Source: Gammaproteobacteria bacterium (GTDB lineage: Bacteria; Pseudomonadota; Gammaproteobacteria; Xanthomonadales; Xanthomonadaceae). Taken from it: a stretch of DNA of 18,552 bases. The translations under genes were made by a program, and so were the position numbers. Location of the stretch: NCBI GenBank assembly GCA_030431185.1, contig JAUIJO010000023.1:1-18552 (forward strand). Reading direction: 5' to 3'. The notes beneath the pieces are model-generated. The model did not search any database. It saw only the letters and a list, made by a program, of their open reading frames with translations, and was not told the origin of the DNA. This document shows, piece after piece, positions 6,699-13,999 of this stretch. The first letter of the stretch is position 1, and every line of letters starts with the position of its first letter.

Positions 6699-7786
6699 GG
6701 CGATCGCGGTCCGGTGGCGGTGTCCGGTGCGACGGACTCCTCGGCCTGGCGCGCCTGCCGGTAGCGCCGCACGTAGCGCGCGACGGCGGCGTTGTGCTCG
6801 GCCAGGCTGGCGGAAAACGCGTGCCGGCCGCTGCCGTCGCCGAGCGCGACGAAATACAGCGCTTCGCCCTCGGCGGGACGTGCCACGGCCTGCAGCGCCT
6901 CGACGCCCGGCATGGCGATCGGGGTCGGGGGCAGGCCGGCACGGGTATAGGTGTTGTACGGGGTATCGGTCTCGAGGTCGCGCCGGCGGATGTTGCCGTC
7001 GTAGGCGGGGCCGATGCCGTAGATCACGGTGGGGTCGGTCTGCAGTTTCATGCCGATCCGGAGGCGACGCTCGAACACGCCCGCGATGCGGGGGCGCTCT
7101 TCGGCGATGCCTGTCTCTTTCTCGACGATCGAGGCCAGCACCAGCATTTCGTCCGGGGAGGCGAGCACGCTGTCCGGGTCGCGCGAGGCCCAGGCCTCGT
7201 CCAGCGCCTTGCGCATGGCGTCGTGGGCCCGCTTGAGCACGTCCAGGTCGCTGTCGCCCAGGGTGTAGTGGTAGGTCTCGGGGAGGAAACGTCCCTCGGG
7301 ATGCTGGCCGGGATGGCCGATCGCTTCCATCAGCGCCGAGTCGTCGAGCCCGTCCGTCTCGTGCCGCAGCGGCTCGGCGCGCGCGAGCGAGGCGCGCAGT
7401 TCCCGCATGTTCCGACCCGGCAGCACCGTGAACGCATAGCGCACGACCTTGCCGTCGCGCATGGCCACGAGGATCTCCCGCGGCGTCATGCCGGGGGCCA
7501 GGGCGTACTCGCCCACTTGCAGCCGACCGGCGGCGCCCAGTTGGCGCGCCAGCACGCGCCATTCGGCCTCGTGGCCCTCCCGGACGCCCACCGCACGCAA
7601 CTTGCGCACCACGACGGGCAGCGAATCACCGCGTTCGACGACGAGATGCCCGCCCGCCTCGATGCCGCCGACCGGCGCGTCGGCGAAGCGGCCGTAGTGT
7701 TGCCAGGCGAGGAAGCCCGCCGCCACCGCGAGCATGGCCAACAGCAGTACGAACACGCCCAGGCGGCGCATGACTTTGCGACTCAC
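6695..7786 (-). CDS. mltG: Endolytic murein transglycosylase MltG (YceG family)
   Basis: This inner-membrane lytic transglycosylase of 363 residues cleaves nascent peptidoglycan strands and is thought to terminate glycan polymerisation. A short cytoplasmic basic start precedes one transmembrane helix (about 9-28), leaving the rest periplasmic. A LysM-like region (about 47-118, with ERGDSLPVVVRKLRAVGV and GEYALAPGMTPREIL) comes first, then the YceG domain with FLPETYHY (167-174), the catalytic E222 in ASIVEKETG, LQTDPTVIYG and the C-terminal YNTYTRAGLPPTPIAMPG signature. The start is GTG at 7786, sharing GTGA with the pabC stop; an in-frame ATG at 7771 (codon 6) is an alternative. Its stop overlaps the tmk ATG. 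Length compares with 340 in E. coli. Confidence 0.95.
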   Translation of the reverse strand: MSRKVMRRLGVFVLLLAMLAVAAGFLAWQHYGRFADAPVGGIEAGGHLVVERGDSLPVVVRKLRAVGVREGHEAEWRVLARQLGAAGRLQVGEYALAPGMTPREILVAMRDGKVVRYAFTVLPGRNMRELRASLARAEPLRHETDGLDDSALMEAIGHPGQHPEGRFLPETYHYTLGDSDLDVLKRAHDAMRKALDEAWASRDPDSVLASPDEMLVLASIVEKETGIAEERPRIAGVFERRLRIGMKLQTDPTVIYGIGPAYDGNIRRRDLETDTPYNTYTRAGLPPTPIAMPGVEALQAVARPAEGEALYFVALGDGSGRHAFSASLAEHNAAVARYVRRYRQARQAEESVAPDTATGPRSP

Positions 7787-8637
7787 GACATCTCCATCTC
7801 GAATGCGGGATGCTCGGCGGCCAGCCGCGACCGGAGGGCGACGACCTGCCGGTGCGCCGGCGTGTCACGCGTCCAGCACCGCGCCTCGAGCCGTGCGACC
7901 GGCAGGATACCCCGCACCGCGTTGCACAGGAAAACCGATTCCGCAGTTTCGACGTCGGCGACGTCCAGCCGCGCTTCGGCGGCGCCGAGCGCCTGCATGG
8001 CCCAGGCGCGGCACACCCCGGCGACGCCGCAGCGGTCGACCCGCGGGGTCAGCCAGTGATCGTCGCGGCGCACGAACAGGTTGGCCGAGGTGGCGCATAC
8101 GACCCCGCCGTCGACCTCCTGCATCAAGCCTTCGTGGACGGCCGACGGGTCGATTCCCTCCCCTTGCCACTCGGCCCGCGCCATGACCTGTTCCAGCCGA
8201 TTGCAATGCTTGAGGCCCGCCAACAAGGGCTGGACCGCCAGGCGGGTGCGGCACCAGCGCAGGTGCAGCCCCTCCACCGGGGGCGGCGGCGGCACGTCGT
8301 GCAGGGACAGTTGCCAGGCCGGCACCGCCGGGTCGGGCGGCGCGTACCCGCGCCCGCCGGGACCGCGACTGACCAGCAGTTTCAGCACGCCCCCGCCGCC
8401 GTCGAGCAGCCGCCCGGCCTCCTCGCGTGCCTGGGCGCGATGGGGCAAGCGCAGCCGGAGCCGCTCGGCGCCCCGCGCAAGGCGCGCCCAGTGCGCGTCC
8501 CACCACGGCACGGTGCCGGCATGCGCGCGCATGGTCTCGAACAGGCCATCGCCATAGGCCAGCCCGCGGTCGTCGGCGGGCCAGGCGTCGACGGCGCCCG
8601 CCCCGAGGAAGCAACGGCGGGGATGCCCGTCCTTCAT
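7783..8637 (-). CDS. pabC: Aminodeoxychorismate lyase
   Basis: This 284-residue fold-type IV PLP enzyme converts 4-amino-4-deoxychorismate to 4-aminobenzoate and pyruvate in folate synthesis. RGLAYGDGLFETMR (24-37) is the N-terminal family signature. The PLP lysine should be K143 in LKHCNRLEQVMAR, very close to the KHLNRLEQV motif of E. coli PabC, which separates it from branched-chain aminotransferases. ATSANLFV is the phosphate-binding segment. The ATG at 8637 overlaps the pabB stop as ATGA and its stop overlaps the mltG GTG. Standing directly after pabB supports PabC rather than a D-amino acid aminotransferase. It is slightly longer than E. coli PabC (269). Confidence 0.94.
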   Translation of the reverse strand: MKDGHPRRCFLGAGAVDAWPADDRGLAYGDGLFETMRAHAGTVPWWDAHWARLARGAERLRLRLPHRAQAREEAGRLLDGGGGVLKLLVSRGPGGRGYAPPDPAVPAWQLSLHDVPPPPPVEGLHLRWCRTRLAVQPLLAGLKHCNRLEQVMARAEWQGEGIDPSAVHEGLMQEVDGGVVCATSANLFVRRDDHWLTPRVDRCGVAGVCRAWAMQALGAAEARLDVADVETAESVFLCNAVRGILPVARLEARCWTRDTPAHRQVVALRSRLAAEHPAFEMEMS

Positions 8638-10007
8638 GCTTCCAGCCCCAACGCCCGCATCATCCCGCGGGCCTTGGCCCGGGTCTCGTCGAGTTCGCGA
8701 GCGGGTTCGGAGTCGGCCACGATGCCCGCGCCCGTCCGGAAGCGCAGGGCATCGCCGGCGAGTTCGGCGCTGCGGATCAGGATGTTGAGGTCGAGGTCGC
8801 CGTCGCGGTTCAGCCAGCCCATGGCGCCGGTGTACGCCCCGCGGCCCACCGCCTCCAGTTCGGCGATGATCTGCATGCAGCGCACCTTCGGACAGCCGGT
8901 GATGGTGCCGCCGGGGAAGGTGGCGCGGATCACCTCGCCGGGCGTCGCCGCCTCGCGCAGGCGCCCACGCACGTTGCTGACGATGTGGTGGACGTGGGCG
9001 TAGCTTTCGACCGTCATCAGCTCGTCGACCTCCACCGTGCCTGGCACGCAGACGCGCCCGAGATCGTTGCGCTCCAGGTCGATCAGCATCACGTGCTCGG
9101 CGCGTTCCTTCGGATGCCCGACCAGCTCCCGGATGCGCTCGACGTCGTCGTCGCCGGCCAGGCGCGGCCGGGTGCCGGCGATCGGTCGCGTTTCCACCAC
9201 GTCGCCCCGGACCGACACCAGCCGCTCGGGGGATGCGCTCACCACGCTGCCCCGGCCGGTGGAGAAGATGCCGGCGAAAGGCGCGGGATTGTGTTCGCGC
9301 AGGCGCTGGAAGAGCGCCGCGGGATCGAGCCGCCCCGGGAACCGGGCGCGCCAGGCCCGCGACAGGTTCACCTGGAACACGTCGCCGGCATGCAGGTAGT
9401 CGAGCACGCGCGCGACGCCGTCGAGGTAACGACCGGGTGGGTCCTCCTCGATCGCGACCGGCGCCTGCCACGGCGGCAAGGGCGCCATGCGCATGGCCTG
9501 CATGCAGTCGGCATGGAGGCTTTCGATCAGGTCCTCGTGCCCCGCCTCGGCGACGATCACGCAGTCGCCGCTGACATGGTCGCGCAGCACCGCCGCCGGG
9601 CAGCGCAGTGCCATCGCCACCGGCATGGGCCCTTCGGACGCCGGCAGGGCCAGCACGGGCTCCACCTGCCCGGCCAGCTCGTACGCGAGCAGCAGCGCCC
9701 AGCCGCCACGGAATGGCCAGCGGGGCTCGTCGCGCGGCGTGCGCTGCGTCGTCCATGCCTGGTCGAGGGCGTGCAGGAAATCCCCACCGAGCGCACGCCC
9801 GGCGTGGTCGCGCACGCGGCCCGCCGCATCCAGGGTGATGCCCTCCCCGCGCGTTGCCAGCAACATGTCCCAACGGCCCTGGGCGGTACCGTGCGCGCTG
9901 GACTCCAGCAACATGGGGTAGCGGTCAGGGTCGATGCGATGGAGCGACAGCAGGTCGAGGGGCTGGGCGAGCGGGCGGGTCAGCAACATGGCCACATTGT
10001 CCGTCAT
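8634..10007 (-). CDS. pabB: Aminodeoxychorismate synthase component I (PabB, PIAGT type)
   Basis: This 457-residue chorismate-binding enzyme makes 4-amino-4-deoxychorismate with ammonia from a PabA partner encoded elsewhere. The C-terminal chorismate domain (about 190-455) has FQVNLSR, SASPERLVSV, HVMLIDLERNDLGRV (305-319) and FPGGTITGCPK (364-374). MLLES near 32-36 resembles the aromatic-ligand pocket motif of the N-terminal domain. The active-site motif is P275-I-A-G-T rather than PIKGT: the covalent lysine of E. coli PabB is replaced by alanine, as in a described PabB subclass that includes Stenotrophomonas. PIAGT is also the anthranilate synthase motif, so TrpE is the alternative; the directly coupled pabC and the length (TrpE is usually around 500) favour PabB. 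The ATG at 10007 was preferred over 10082, which would run into the hairpin after fabF. Confidence 0.9.
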   Translation of the reverse strand: MTDNVAMLLTRPLAQPLDLLSLHRIDPDRYPMLLESSAHGTAQGRWDMLLATRGEGITLDAAGRVRDHAGRALGGDFLHALDQAWTTQRTPRDEPRWPFRGGWALLLAYELAGQVEPVLALPASEGPMPVAMALRCPAAVLRDHVSGDCVIVAEAGHEDLIESLHADCMQAMRMAPLPPWQAPVAIEEDPPGRYLDGVARVLDYLHAGDVFQVNLSRAWRARFPGRLDPAALFQRLREHNPAPFAGIFSTGRGSVVSASPERLVSVRGDVVETRPIAGTRPRLAGDDDVERIRELVGHPKERAEHVMLIDLERNDLGRVCVPGTVEVDELMTVESYAHVHHIVSNVRGRLREAATPGEVIRATFPGGTITGCPKVRCMQIIAELEAVGRGAYTGAMGWLNRDGDLDLNILIRSAELAGDALRFRTGAGIVADSEPARELDETRAKARGMMRALGLEA

Positions 10008-10050
10008 CCGGGCCTGCTTGCGCGCGACCGGACACGTGCAGCTGAAACGA

Positions 10051-10074
10051 CGATCCCCGCCGGGGCGGGGATCG
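10051..10074 (-). terminator. 11-bp perfect hairpin between fabF and pabB
   Basis: CGATCCCCGCC (10051-10061) and GGCGGGGATCG (10064-10074) are perfectly complementary with 2 bases between them. The hairpin begins about 30 bases after the fabF stop and ends 44 bases before pabB. On the minus strand it is followed by TCGTTTC, not a proper U tract, so it may attenuate or protect the fabF 3' end rather than stop transcription fully. Confidence 0.5.
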
Positions 10075-10104
10075 CATGACACTCGACGGCGACAGCGGAC
10101 CGGG

Positions 10105-11346
10105 TCAGGTCCGCTTGAACACCAGCGTGCCGTTGGTACCGCCGAAGCCGAAGCCGTTGGACACGGCGACGTCGATGGTCTTCTCGCGCGCCACGTTGGG
10201 CACGTAGTCCAGGTCGCAACCCTCGCCCGGGACCTCGAGGTTGATCGTCGGCGGGATGATCCCGTGGTGCAGCGCCAGCACCGAGAAGATCGCCTCGGCG
10301 CCGCCGGCCGCGCCCAGCAGGTGGCCGGTCATGGACTTGGTCGAGCTGACCATCGTGCGGTAGGCATGCTCGCCCAGCGCACGCTTGATCGCGAGCGTCT
10401 CGGCCAGGTCGCCCAGCGGCGTGGAGGTGCCGTGCGCGTTGAGGTACTCGACCTGGTCGGGGTTGATCCCGGCGTCGGCGAACGCCGCGGCCATGCAGCG
10501 CGCCGGACCCTCGCCGTCTTCGCTGGGCGCGGTCATGTGGAACGCATCCGAGCTGGCGCCGAAACCGGCGAGCTCGCAGTAGATGCGCGCGCCGCGCGCC
10601 TTGGCGCGCTCGTATTCCTCCAGGATCAGGACGCCCGCGCCGTCGCCCAGCACGAAGCCGTCGCGATCCTTGTCCCAGGGCCGCGATGCGTGCGTCGGAT
10701 CGTCGTTGCGGGTGGACATGGCCTTCATGGCGCAGAACCCGCCCACCGAGGTCGGCGAGGAACCGCGCTCCGCGCCACCGGCGATCATCACGTCGGCGTC
10801 GCCGTACTGGATCATGCGCATCGCCATGCCGATGGAATGGTTGGAGGTCGCGCAGGCCGACACGGCCGAGAAATTGGGCCCCTTGGCGCCGGTGATCAGC
10901 GACACCTGGCCGGGCAGCATGTTGATGATGGTGCTGGGCACGTAGAACGGCGAGATCTTGCGCGGACCGCCCTCGTGGTACTTGATGGTCTGCTCCTCGA
11001 TGCCGAGCAGGCCGCCGATGCCCGAGCCGATCATCGCGCCGATGCGCTCGGCATTGGAATCGTCGATGGTGATGCCCGCATCCTCCAGGGCCATCAGCGA
11101 AGCCGCGACGCCGTACTGGATGAAGGGCTCCATCTTCCTCGCGTCCTTCGGGCTCACCCAACGGGTGGGATCGAAGTCGCGCACCTCGCCGGCGATGCGG
11201 GTGGTGAACGCGGATGCATCGAAATGGGTGATCGGGCCGATGCCCGAACGGCCATTGACGATGCCGTCCCAACTGGTGGCGACGTCGTTGCCCAGGGGCG
11301 AGACGATGCCAAGTCCGGTGACGACTACGCGGCGATGTTTCGACAT
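10105..11346 (-). CDS. fabF: 3-oxoacyl-[acyl-carrier-protein] synthase II
   Basis: This 413-residue elongating condensing enzyme adds two-carbon units from malonyl-ACP to acyl-ACP. The thiolase-fold catalytic triad is C165 (VSACATSNHSIG), H305 (NAHGTSTPLGD) and H342 (SMTGHLLGAAGG). RVVVTGLGIVSPLGND at 6-21 and PSTIINMLPGQVS are further KAS II signatures. Length equals that of E. coli FabF (413). The ATG at 11346 has GGAG six bases upstream. It follows acpP across a 303-bp spacer, much longer than the acpP-fabF gap usual in enterobacteria, with strong hairpins in it, so it may have its own promoter or reduced read-through. Confidence 0.97.
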   Translation of the reverse strand: MSKHRRVVVTGLGIVSPLGNDVATSWDGIVNGRSGIGPITHFDASAFTTRIAGEVRDFDPTRWVSPKDARKMEPFIQYGVAASLMALEDAGITIDDSNAERIGAMIGSGIGGLLGIEEQTIKYHEGGPRKISPFYVPSTIINMLPGQVSLITGAKGPNFSAVSACATSNHSIGMAMRMIQYGDADVMIAGGAERGSSPTSVGGFCAMKAMSTRNDDPTHASRPWDKDRDGFVLGDGAGVLILEEYERAKARGARIYCELAGFGASSDAFHMTAPSEDGEGPARCMAAAFADAGINPDQVEYLNAHGTSTPLGDLAETLAIKRALGEHAYRTMVSSTKSMTGHLLGAAGGAEAIFSVLALHHGIIPPTINLEVPGEGCDLDYVPNVAREKTIDVAVSNGFGFGGTNGTLVFKRT

Positions 11347-11649
11347 GGAGGACTCCGGGGCGGTGCACGCGGGCCAGTGGGCCCGGGGCGCAACCGCGAA
11401 ACTGTTTGATGTAAGTCCGAGGCCAGCGCGGCATTCCGCGACATCGACCGGGACCGGCCTGCACCATGCGGCCCAAGGGGACGCGACTCGGCCCGGGCCG
11501 GACGGGATGGGACGCCCGGGCTGCGCCAGCCCCGGGAAAGACGCGGGGCCGCCATGCGACCCCGGTCATGCCAGCACGACAGGCCGGGCGCACCCGCCCC
11601 GTCGCCTGGCGACGGGTGCCGGTCCTGGCGGACGGGCACCCGTGATCGA
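11347..11649 (-). other. 303-bp structured spacer between acpP and fabF
   Basis: I see no convincing gene here. The acpP-proximal third holds overlapping hairpins (11590-11642). A further inverted repeat with one bulged base lies at 11515-11536 (CCCGGGCTG against CAGCCCCGGG). The fabF-proximal end carries the fabF ribosome-binding site. No clear -35/-10 pair was found, although the length would allow a separate fabF promoter. Confidence 0.5.
11590..11642 (-). terminator. Overlapping hairpins just after acpP
   Basis: The first hairpin on the minus strand pairs 11635-11642 with 11613-11620 (8 bp), then after a single G/G mismatch pairs GTCC with GGAC around a 4-base TGGC loop. It starts 7 bases after the acpP stop. 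A second repeat pairs 11598-11606 with 11608-11616 (9 bp, 1-base centre) and shares 11613-11616 with the first. A third option pairs 11590-11596 with 11613-11619. There is no U tract. Partial termination or protection of the acpP 3' end is likely. Confidence 0.55.
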
Positions 11650-11889
11650 TCAGGCCTTGACGTGCGCCTTGACGTAGTCGATGGCCTGCTGCACCGAGGT
11701 GATCTTCTCGGCCTCTTCGTCCGGGATCTCGCACTCGAACTCTTCTTCCAGCGCCATCACCAGTTCGACGGTGTCGAGGGAGTCCGCGCCGAGGTCGTCG
11801 ACAAACGATGCGTTGTTGGTGACTTCCTCTTCCTTGACGCCGAGTTGTTCGACGACGATTTTCTTGACGCGCTCTTCGATGCTGCTCAT
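11650..11889 (-). CDS. acpP: Acyl carrier protein
   Basis: This 79-residue acidic four-helix protein carries growing acyl chains through fatty acid synthesis. The phosphopantetheine attachment site is S37 in DLGADSLDTVELVMALEEEF, identical in core to E. coli AcpP. Length matches the family (77-80). A strong ribosome-binding site, GGAGGAG, lies about 9 bases before the ATG, consistent with the very high expression of ACP. It stands between fabG and fabF as in E. coli, with 131 bases to fabG, where it probably has its own promoter, though I could not define one with confidence. Confidence 0.98.
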   Translation of the reverse strand: MSSIEERVKKIVVEQLGVKEEEVTNNASFVDDLGADSLDTVELVMALEEEFECEIPDEEAEKITSVQQAIDYVKAHVKA

Positions 11890-12020
11890 GGGTTCTCACT
11901 CCTCCCGGACGGGATATTCGACGGAATAGTCTAATGGAATCGGGGCCGTGGCGCGCCCCTCGGAAAAGGTTTCTGAATCAGCCGCTTATGAATCGGCCAC
12001 GCCTCCATGCGCCGCAAGGG

Positions 12021-12767
12021 TCAGGGCATGTACATGCCGCCGTTCACATGCAGGGTTTCCCCGGTGATGTAATTCGCCGAAGGACCGGCGAGGAACGCCA
12101 CCGCCCGCGCGATGTCCGCGGGTTGGCCGAACTGCCCCAGCGCGATCTGCCCGAGCATCGCGTTCTTCGCGTCCTCCGGCAGGGAGCGGGTCATGTCGGT
12201 GTCGATGAAGCCGGGCGCCACCACGTTGACGGTCACGCCACGCGAACCGATCTCCTTGGCCAGCGACTTGCTGAACGCGATGATCCCGGCCTTGGCCGCG
12301 GCATAGTTGGCCTGCCCGGCGTTCCCGGTCACGCCCACCACGGACGCGATGTTGATGATGCGTCCCTTGCGTGCCTTCATCATCGCGCGCATCACGGCCT
12401 TGCTGGTGCGGTAGACGCTGGTGAGGTTGGTGTCGAGGATCGCCTGCCAGTCCTCGTCCTTCATCCGCATCAACAGGTTGTCGCGGGTGATGCCGGCGTT
12501 GTTGACCAGGATCGAGATCGCGCCGACGTCCCTGGCGATGCCGTCGATCAGCGCGTCGATCGCCGCCGGGTCGGCGACGTCGACCACCCGGCCCTGGCCG
12601 CCCCGGGCGGCGAGGCGTTCGCCGATCGCGGCGGCACCCGACTCGCTGGTCGCGGTACCGATGACGGTCGCGCCCTGCGCGGCCAGCTCATCGGCGATGG
12701 CGGCACCGATGCCGCGGCTGGCGCCGGTGACCAGGGCGATTTCGCCGGAGAGAGGGGCAGTGCTCAT
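12021..12767 (-). CDS. fabG: 3-oxoacyl-[acyl-carrier-protein] reductase
   Basis: This 248-residue short-chain dehydrogenase reduces beta-ketoacyl-ACP with NADPH. The nucleotide motif is TGASRGIG (14-21), with NNAG at 89-92. The catalytic tetrad is N114, S142, Y155 and K159 (YAAAK). The C-terminal ITGETLHVNGGMYMP closely follows the FabG ending of E. coli. Length is near 244. The ATG at 12767 has AGAGGA five bases upstream. It lies between fabD and acpP, which fixes the assignment among the many SDR paralogues. Confidence 0.97.
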   Translation of the reverse strand: MSTAPLSGEIALVTGASRGIGAAIADELAAQGATVIGTATSESGAAAIGERLAARGGQGRVVDVADPAAIDALIDGIARDVGAISILVNNAGITRDNLLMRMKDEDWQAILDTNLTSVYRTSKAVMRAMMKARKGRIINIASVVGVTGNAGQANYAAAKAGIIAFSKSLAKEIGSRGVTVNVVAPGFIDTDMTRSLPEDAKNAMLGQIALGQFGQPADIARAVAFLAGPSANYITGETLHVNGGMYMP

Positions 12768-12807
12768 GTCAGTCCTCTGGAAATGCTTGCGGACGCGGAA
12801 CGATCAT

Positions 12808-12833
12808 ACCGTCCACGGCGCGCCGTGGACGGT
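12808..12833. repeat. 26-bp perfect palindrome between fabD and fabG
   Basis: Bases 12808-12820 and 12821-12833 are exact reverse complements (half-site ACCGTCCACGGCG) with no spacer, centred on GCGCGC. It occupies the 83-bp fabD-fabG gap, about 17 bases after the fabD stop and 40 bases before the fabG start. As RNA it could fold with a 4-base loop and an 11-bp stem followed by UAUGAU, so it may be an attenuator or a processing site; as DNA it could bind a dimeric protein. Confidence 0.7.
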
Positions 12834-12850
12834 CCGCGGGGAAAATCGGA

Positions 12851-13834
12851 TCAGCGCCAGTCGGCCAGCGCTTTGTCGAACTCGGCGGCGGTACCGATGG
12901 CCCGCGCCTCCAGCGACTTGTCGATGCGTTTGGCCAGGCCGGCCAGCACCTTGCCCGGCCCGCACTCGACCACCCGCGCCACGCCCTGGCCGGCCAGGGC
13001 CTGGACGCACCCGGTCCATTGCACCGGCAGGTACAGCTGGCGCACGAGCGCGTCGCGCACCGACGCCACGTCGGGCTGCACGCGGGCGTCGACGTTCTGC
13101 ACCACGGGCAGGCGCGGCGTCTCCCAGGCGAGCTCGTCCATCGCAATGGCCAGCCTGTCGGCCGCCTCGCGCATCAGCGGGGTGTGCGACGGCACGCTGA
13201 CGGCCAGCTTGACCGCCTTGCGCACGCCCCGCTCGGCGAGCTGGGCCAGGGCGCTGTCGACGGCGGCGGCATGTCCGCCGATCACGATCTGGCCGGGCGA
13301 ATTGAAATTGGCGGGCACGACGACGTTGCTGGAGGAGGACACGGCCTCGCACACCTCGACCACGAGGGCATCCTCGGCACCCAGGATCGCCGCCATGGCG
13401 CCCGTGCCGGCCGGCGCGGCGTCCTGCATCAGCTGGCCGCGGAGGCGGACCAGGCGCGCGGCATCGGACAGCGACACGGCCCCCGAGGCCACGAGCGCGG
13501 TGTACTCGCCCAGGCTGTGCCCGGCCACCATGCCGGGCATGGCACCGCCCCGCGCATGCCACAACCGCCAGGTGGCGACGCCCGCGGCCAGCAGCGCCGG
13601 CTGGGTGAACTCGGTGGTGTTGAGGCGCTCTTCCGGGCCCTGCTGGGACAGCGCCCAGAGGTCGACACCGGCGCCTTCGCTGGCCTCGTCGAAGGCGACC
13701 CGGACCAACGGGTCCAGGGCGGCGAGCTCCGACACCATGCCGACGGACTGGGAGCCCTGCCCCGGGAACACGAACGCAAGGGTGGAATCGACGGCAAGGG
13801 ATGACAATGCGGCTTCGGTCACGCGAACACTCAC
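12851..13834 (-). CDS. fabD: Malonyl-CoA:ACP transacylase
   Basis: This enzyme of about 327 residues moves malonyl groups from CoA to ACP. AFVFPGQGSQSVGM near the N-terminus is the family signature. The nucleophile is the Ser of GHSLGEYTAL, and the catalytic His lies in VSVPSHTPLM. The C-terminal ECGPGKVLAGLAKRI is also typical. The start is not certain: the longest form begins at GTG 13834, while GTG 13822 (giving MTEAALSSL) is equally possible, since neither has a strong ribosome-binding site; ATG is absent before the conserved core. Length is a little above E. coli FabD (309). It is separated from fabH by a hairpin and a candidate promoter, so it may begin a transcription unit of its own. 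Confidence 0.95.
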   Translation of the reverse strand: MSVRVTEAALSSLAVDSTLAFVFPGQGSQSVGMVSELAALDPLVRVAFDEASEGAGVDLWALSQQGPEERLNTTEFTQPALLAAGVATWRLWHARGGAMPGMVAGHSLGEYTALVASGAVSLSDAARLVRLRGQLMQDAAPAGTGAMAAILGAEDALVVEVCEAVSSSSNVVVPANFNSPGQIVIGGHAAAVDSALAQLAERGVRKAVKLAVSVPSHTPLMREAADRLAIAMDELAWETPRLPVVQNVDARVQPDVASVRDALVRQLYLPVQWTGCVQALAGQGVARVVECGPGKVLAGLAKRIDKSLEARAIGTAAEFDKALADWR

Positions 13835-13887
13835 TGAAACGAAGCGCGCATGATACGAGCGATTTCCCGGTGGCGTCTGTACCCGGG

Positions 13888-13915
13888 CGTATAGTCGGGC
13901 GGAACTGCATCACAA
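13888..13915 (-). promoter_or_regulatory. Candidate sigma-70 promoter of fabD
   Basis: On the minus strand TTGTGA (13915-13910) and TATACG (13893-13888) are separated by 16 bases, 54 bases before the fabD start and just after the hairpin that follows fabH. A second possible -10 (TATCAT) lies closer to fabD but lacks a good -35. Confidence 0.4.
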
Positions 13916-13939
13916 TCCCGTCCGGCCGCCCCATGCGAC

Positions 13940-13965
13940 AACGCCCTGCTCGATGGCAGGGCGTT
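13940..13965 (-). terminator. Terminator-like hairpin after fabH
   Basis: AACGCCCTGC (13940-13949) and GCAGGGCGTT (13956-13965) form a perfect 10-bp stem with a 6-base loop, 34 bases after the fabH stop. A-T pairs at the stem base give a short GTTGT end on the minus strand rather than a long U run. The symmetric form could work in both directions. Confidence 0.55.
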
Positions 13966-13999
13966 CCGTGGGATGGCGCAGCGCGCGAGGGCGGCGGGA

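Noticed and set aside
6794..8059. 421-codon plus-strand frame opposite mltG and pabC
   Set aside because: It is antisense to overlapping, well-defined genes and contains no recognisable domain.
8427..10079. 550-codon open frame on the plus strand opposite pabB/pabC
   Set aside because: The product has low-complexity, mirror-codon composition and no motifs. PabB and PabC on the other strand have clear catalytic signatures.
11540..11600. Possible remnant of a dispersed GC-rich intergenic repeat in the acpP-fabF spacer
   Set aside because: The resemblance to common proteobacterial palindromic repeats is weak and no second copy is seen in this window.
10004..11899. 631-codon minus-strand frame spanning acpP, the spacer and fabF
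   Set aside because: It is a +1 shadow of fabF and acpP; translation is Arg/Pro-rich, and the correct frames are unambiguous.
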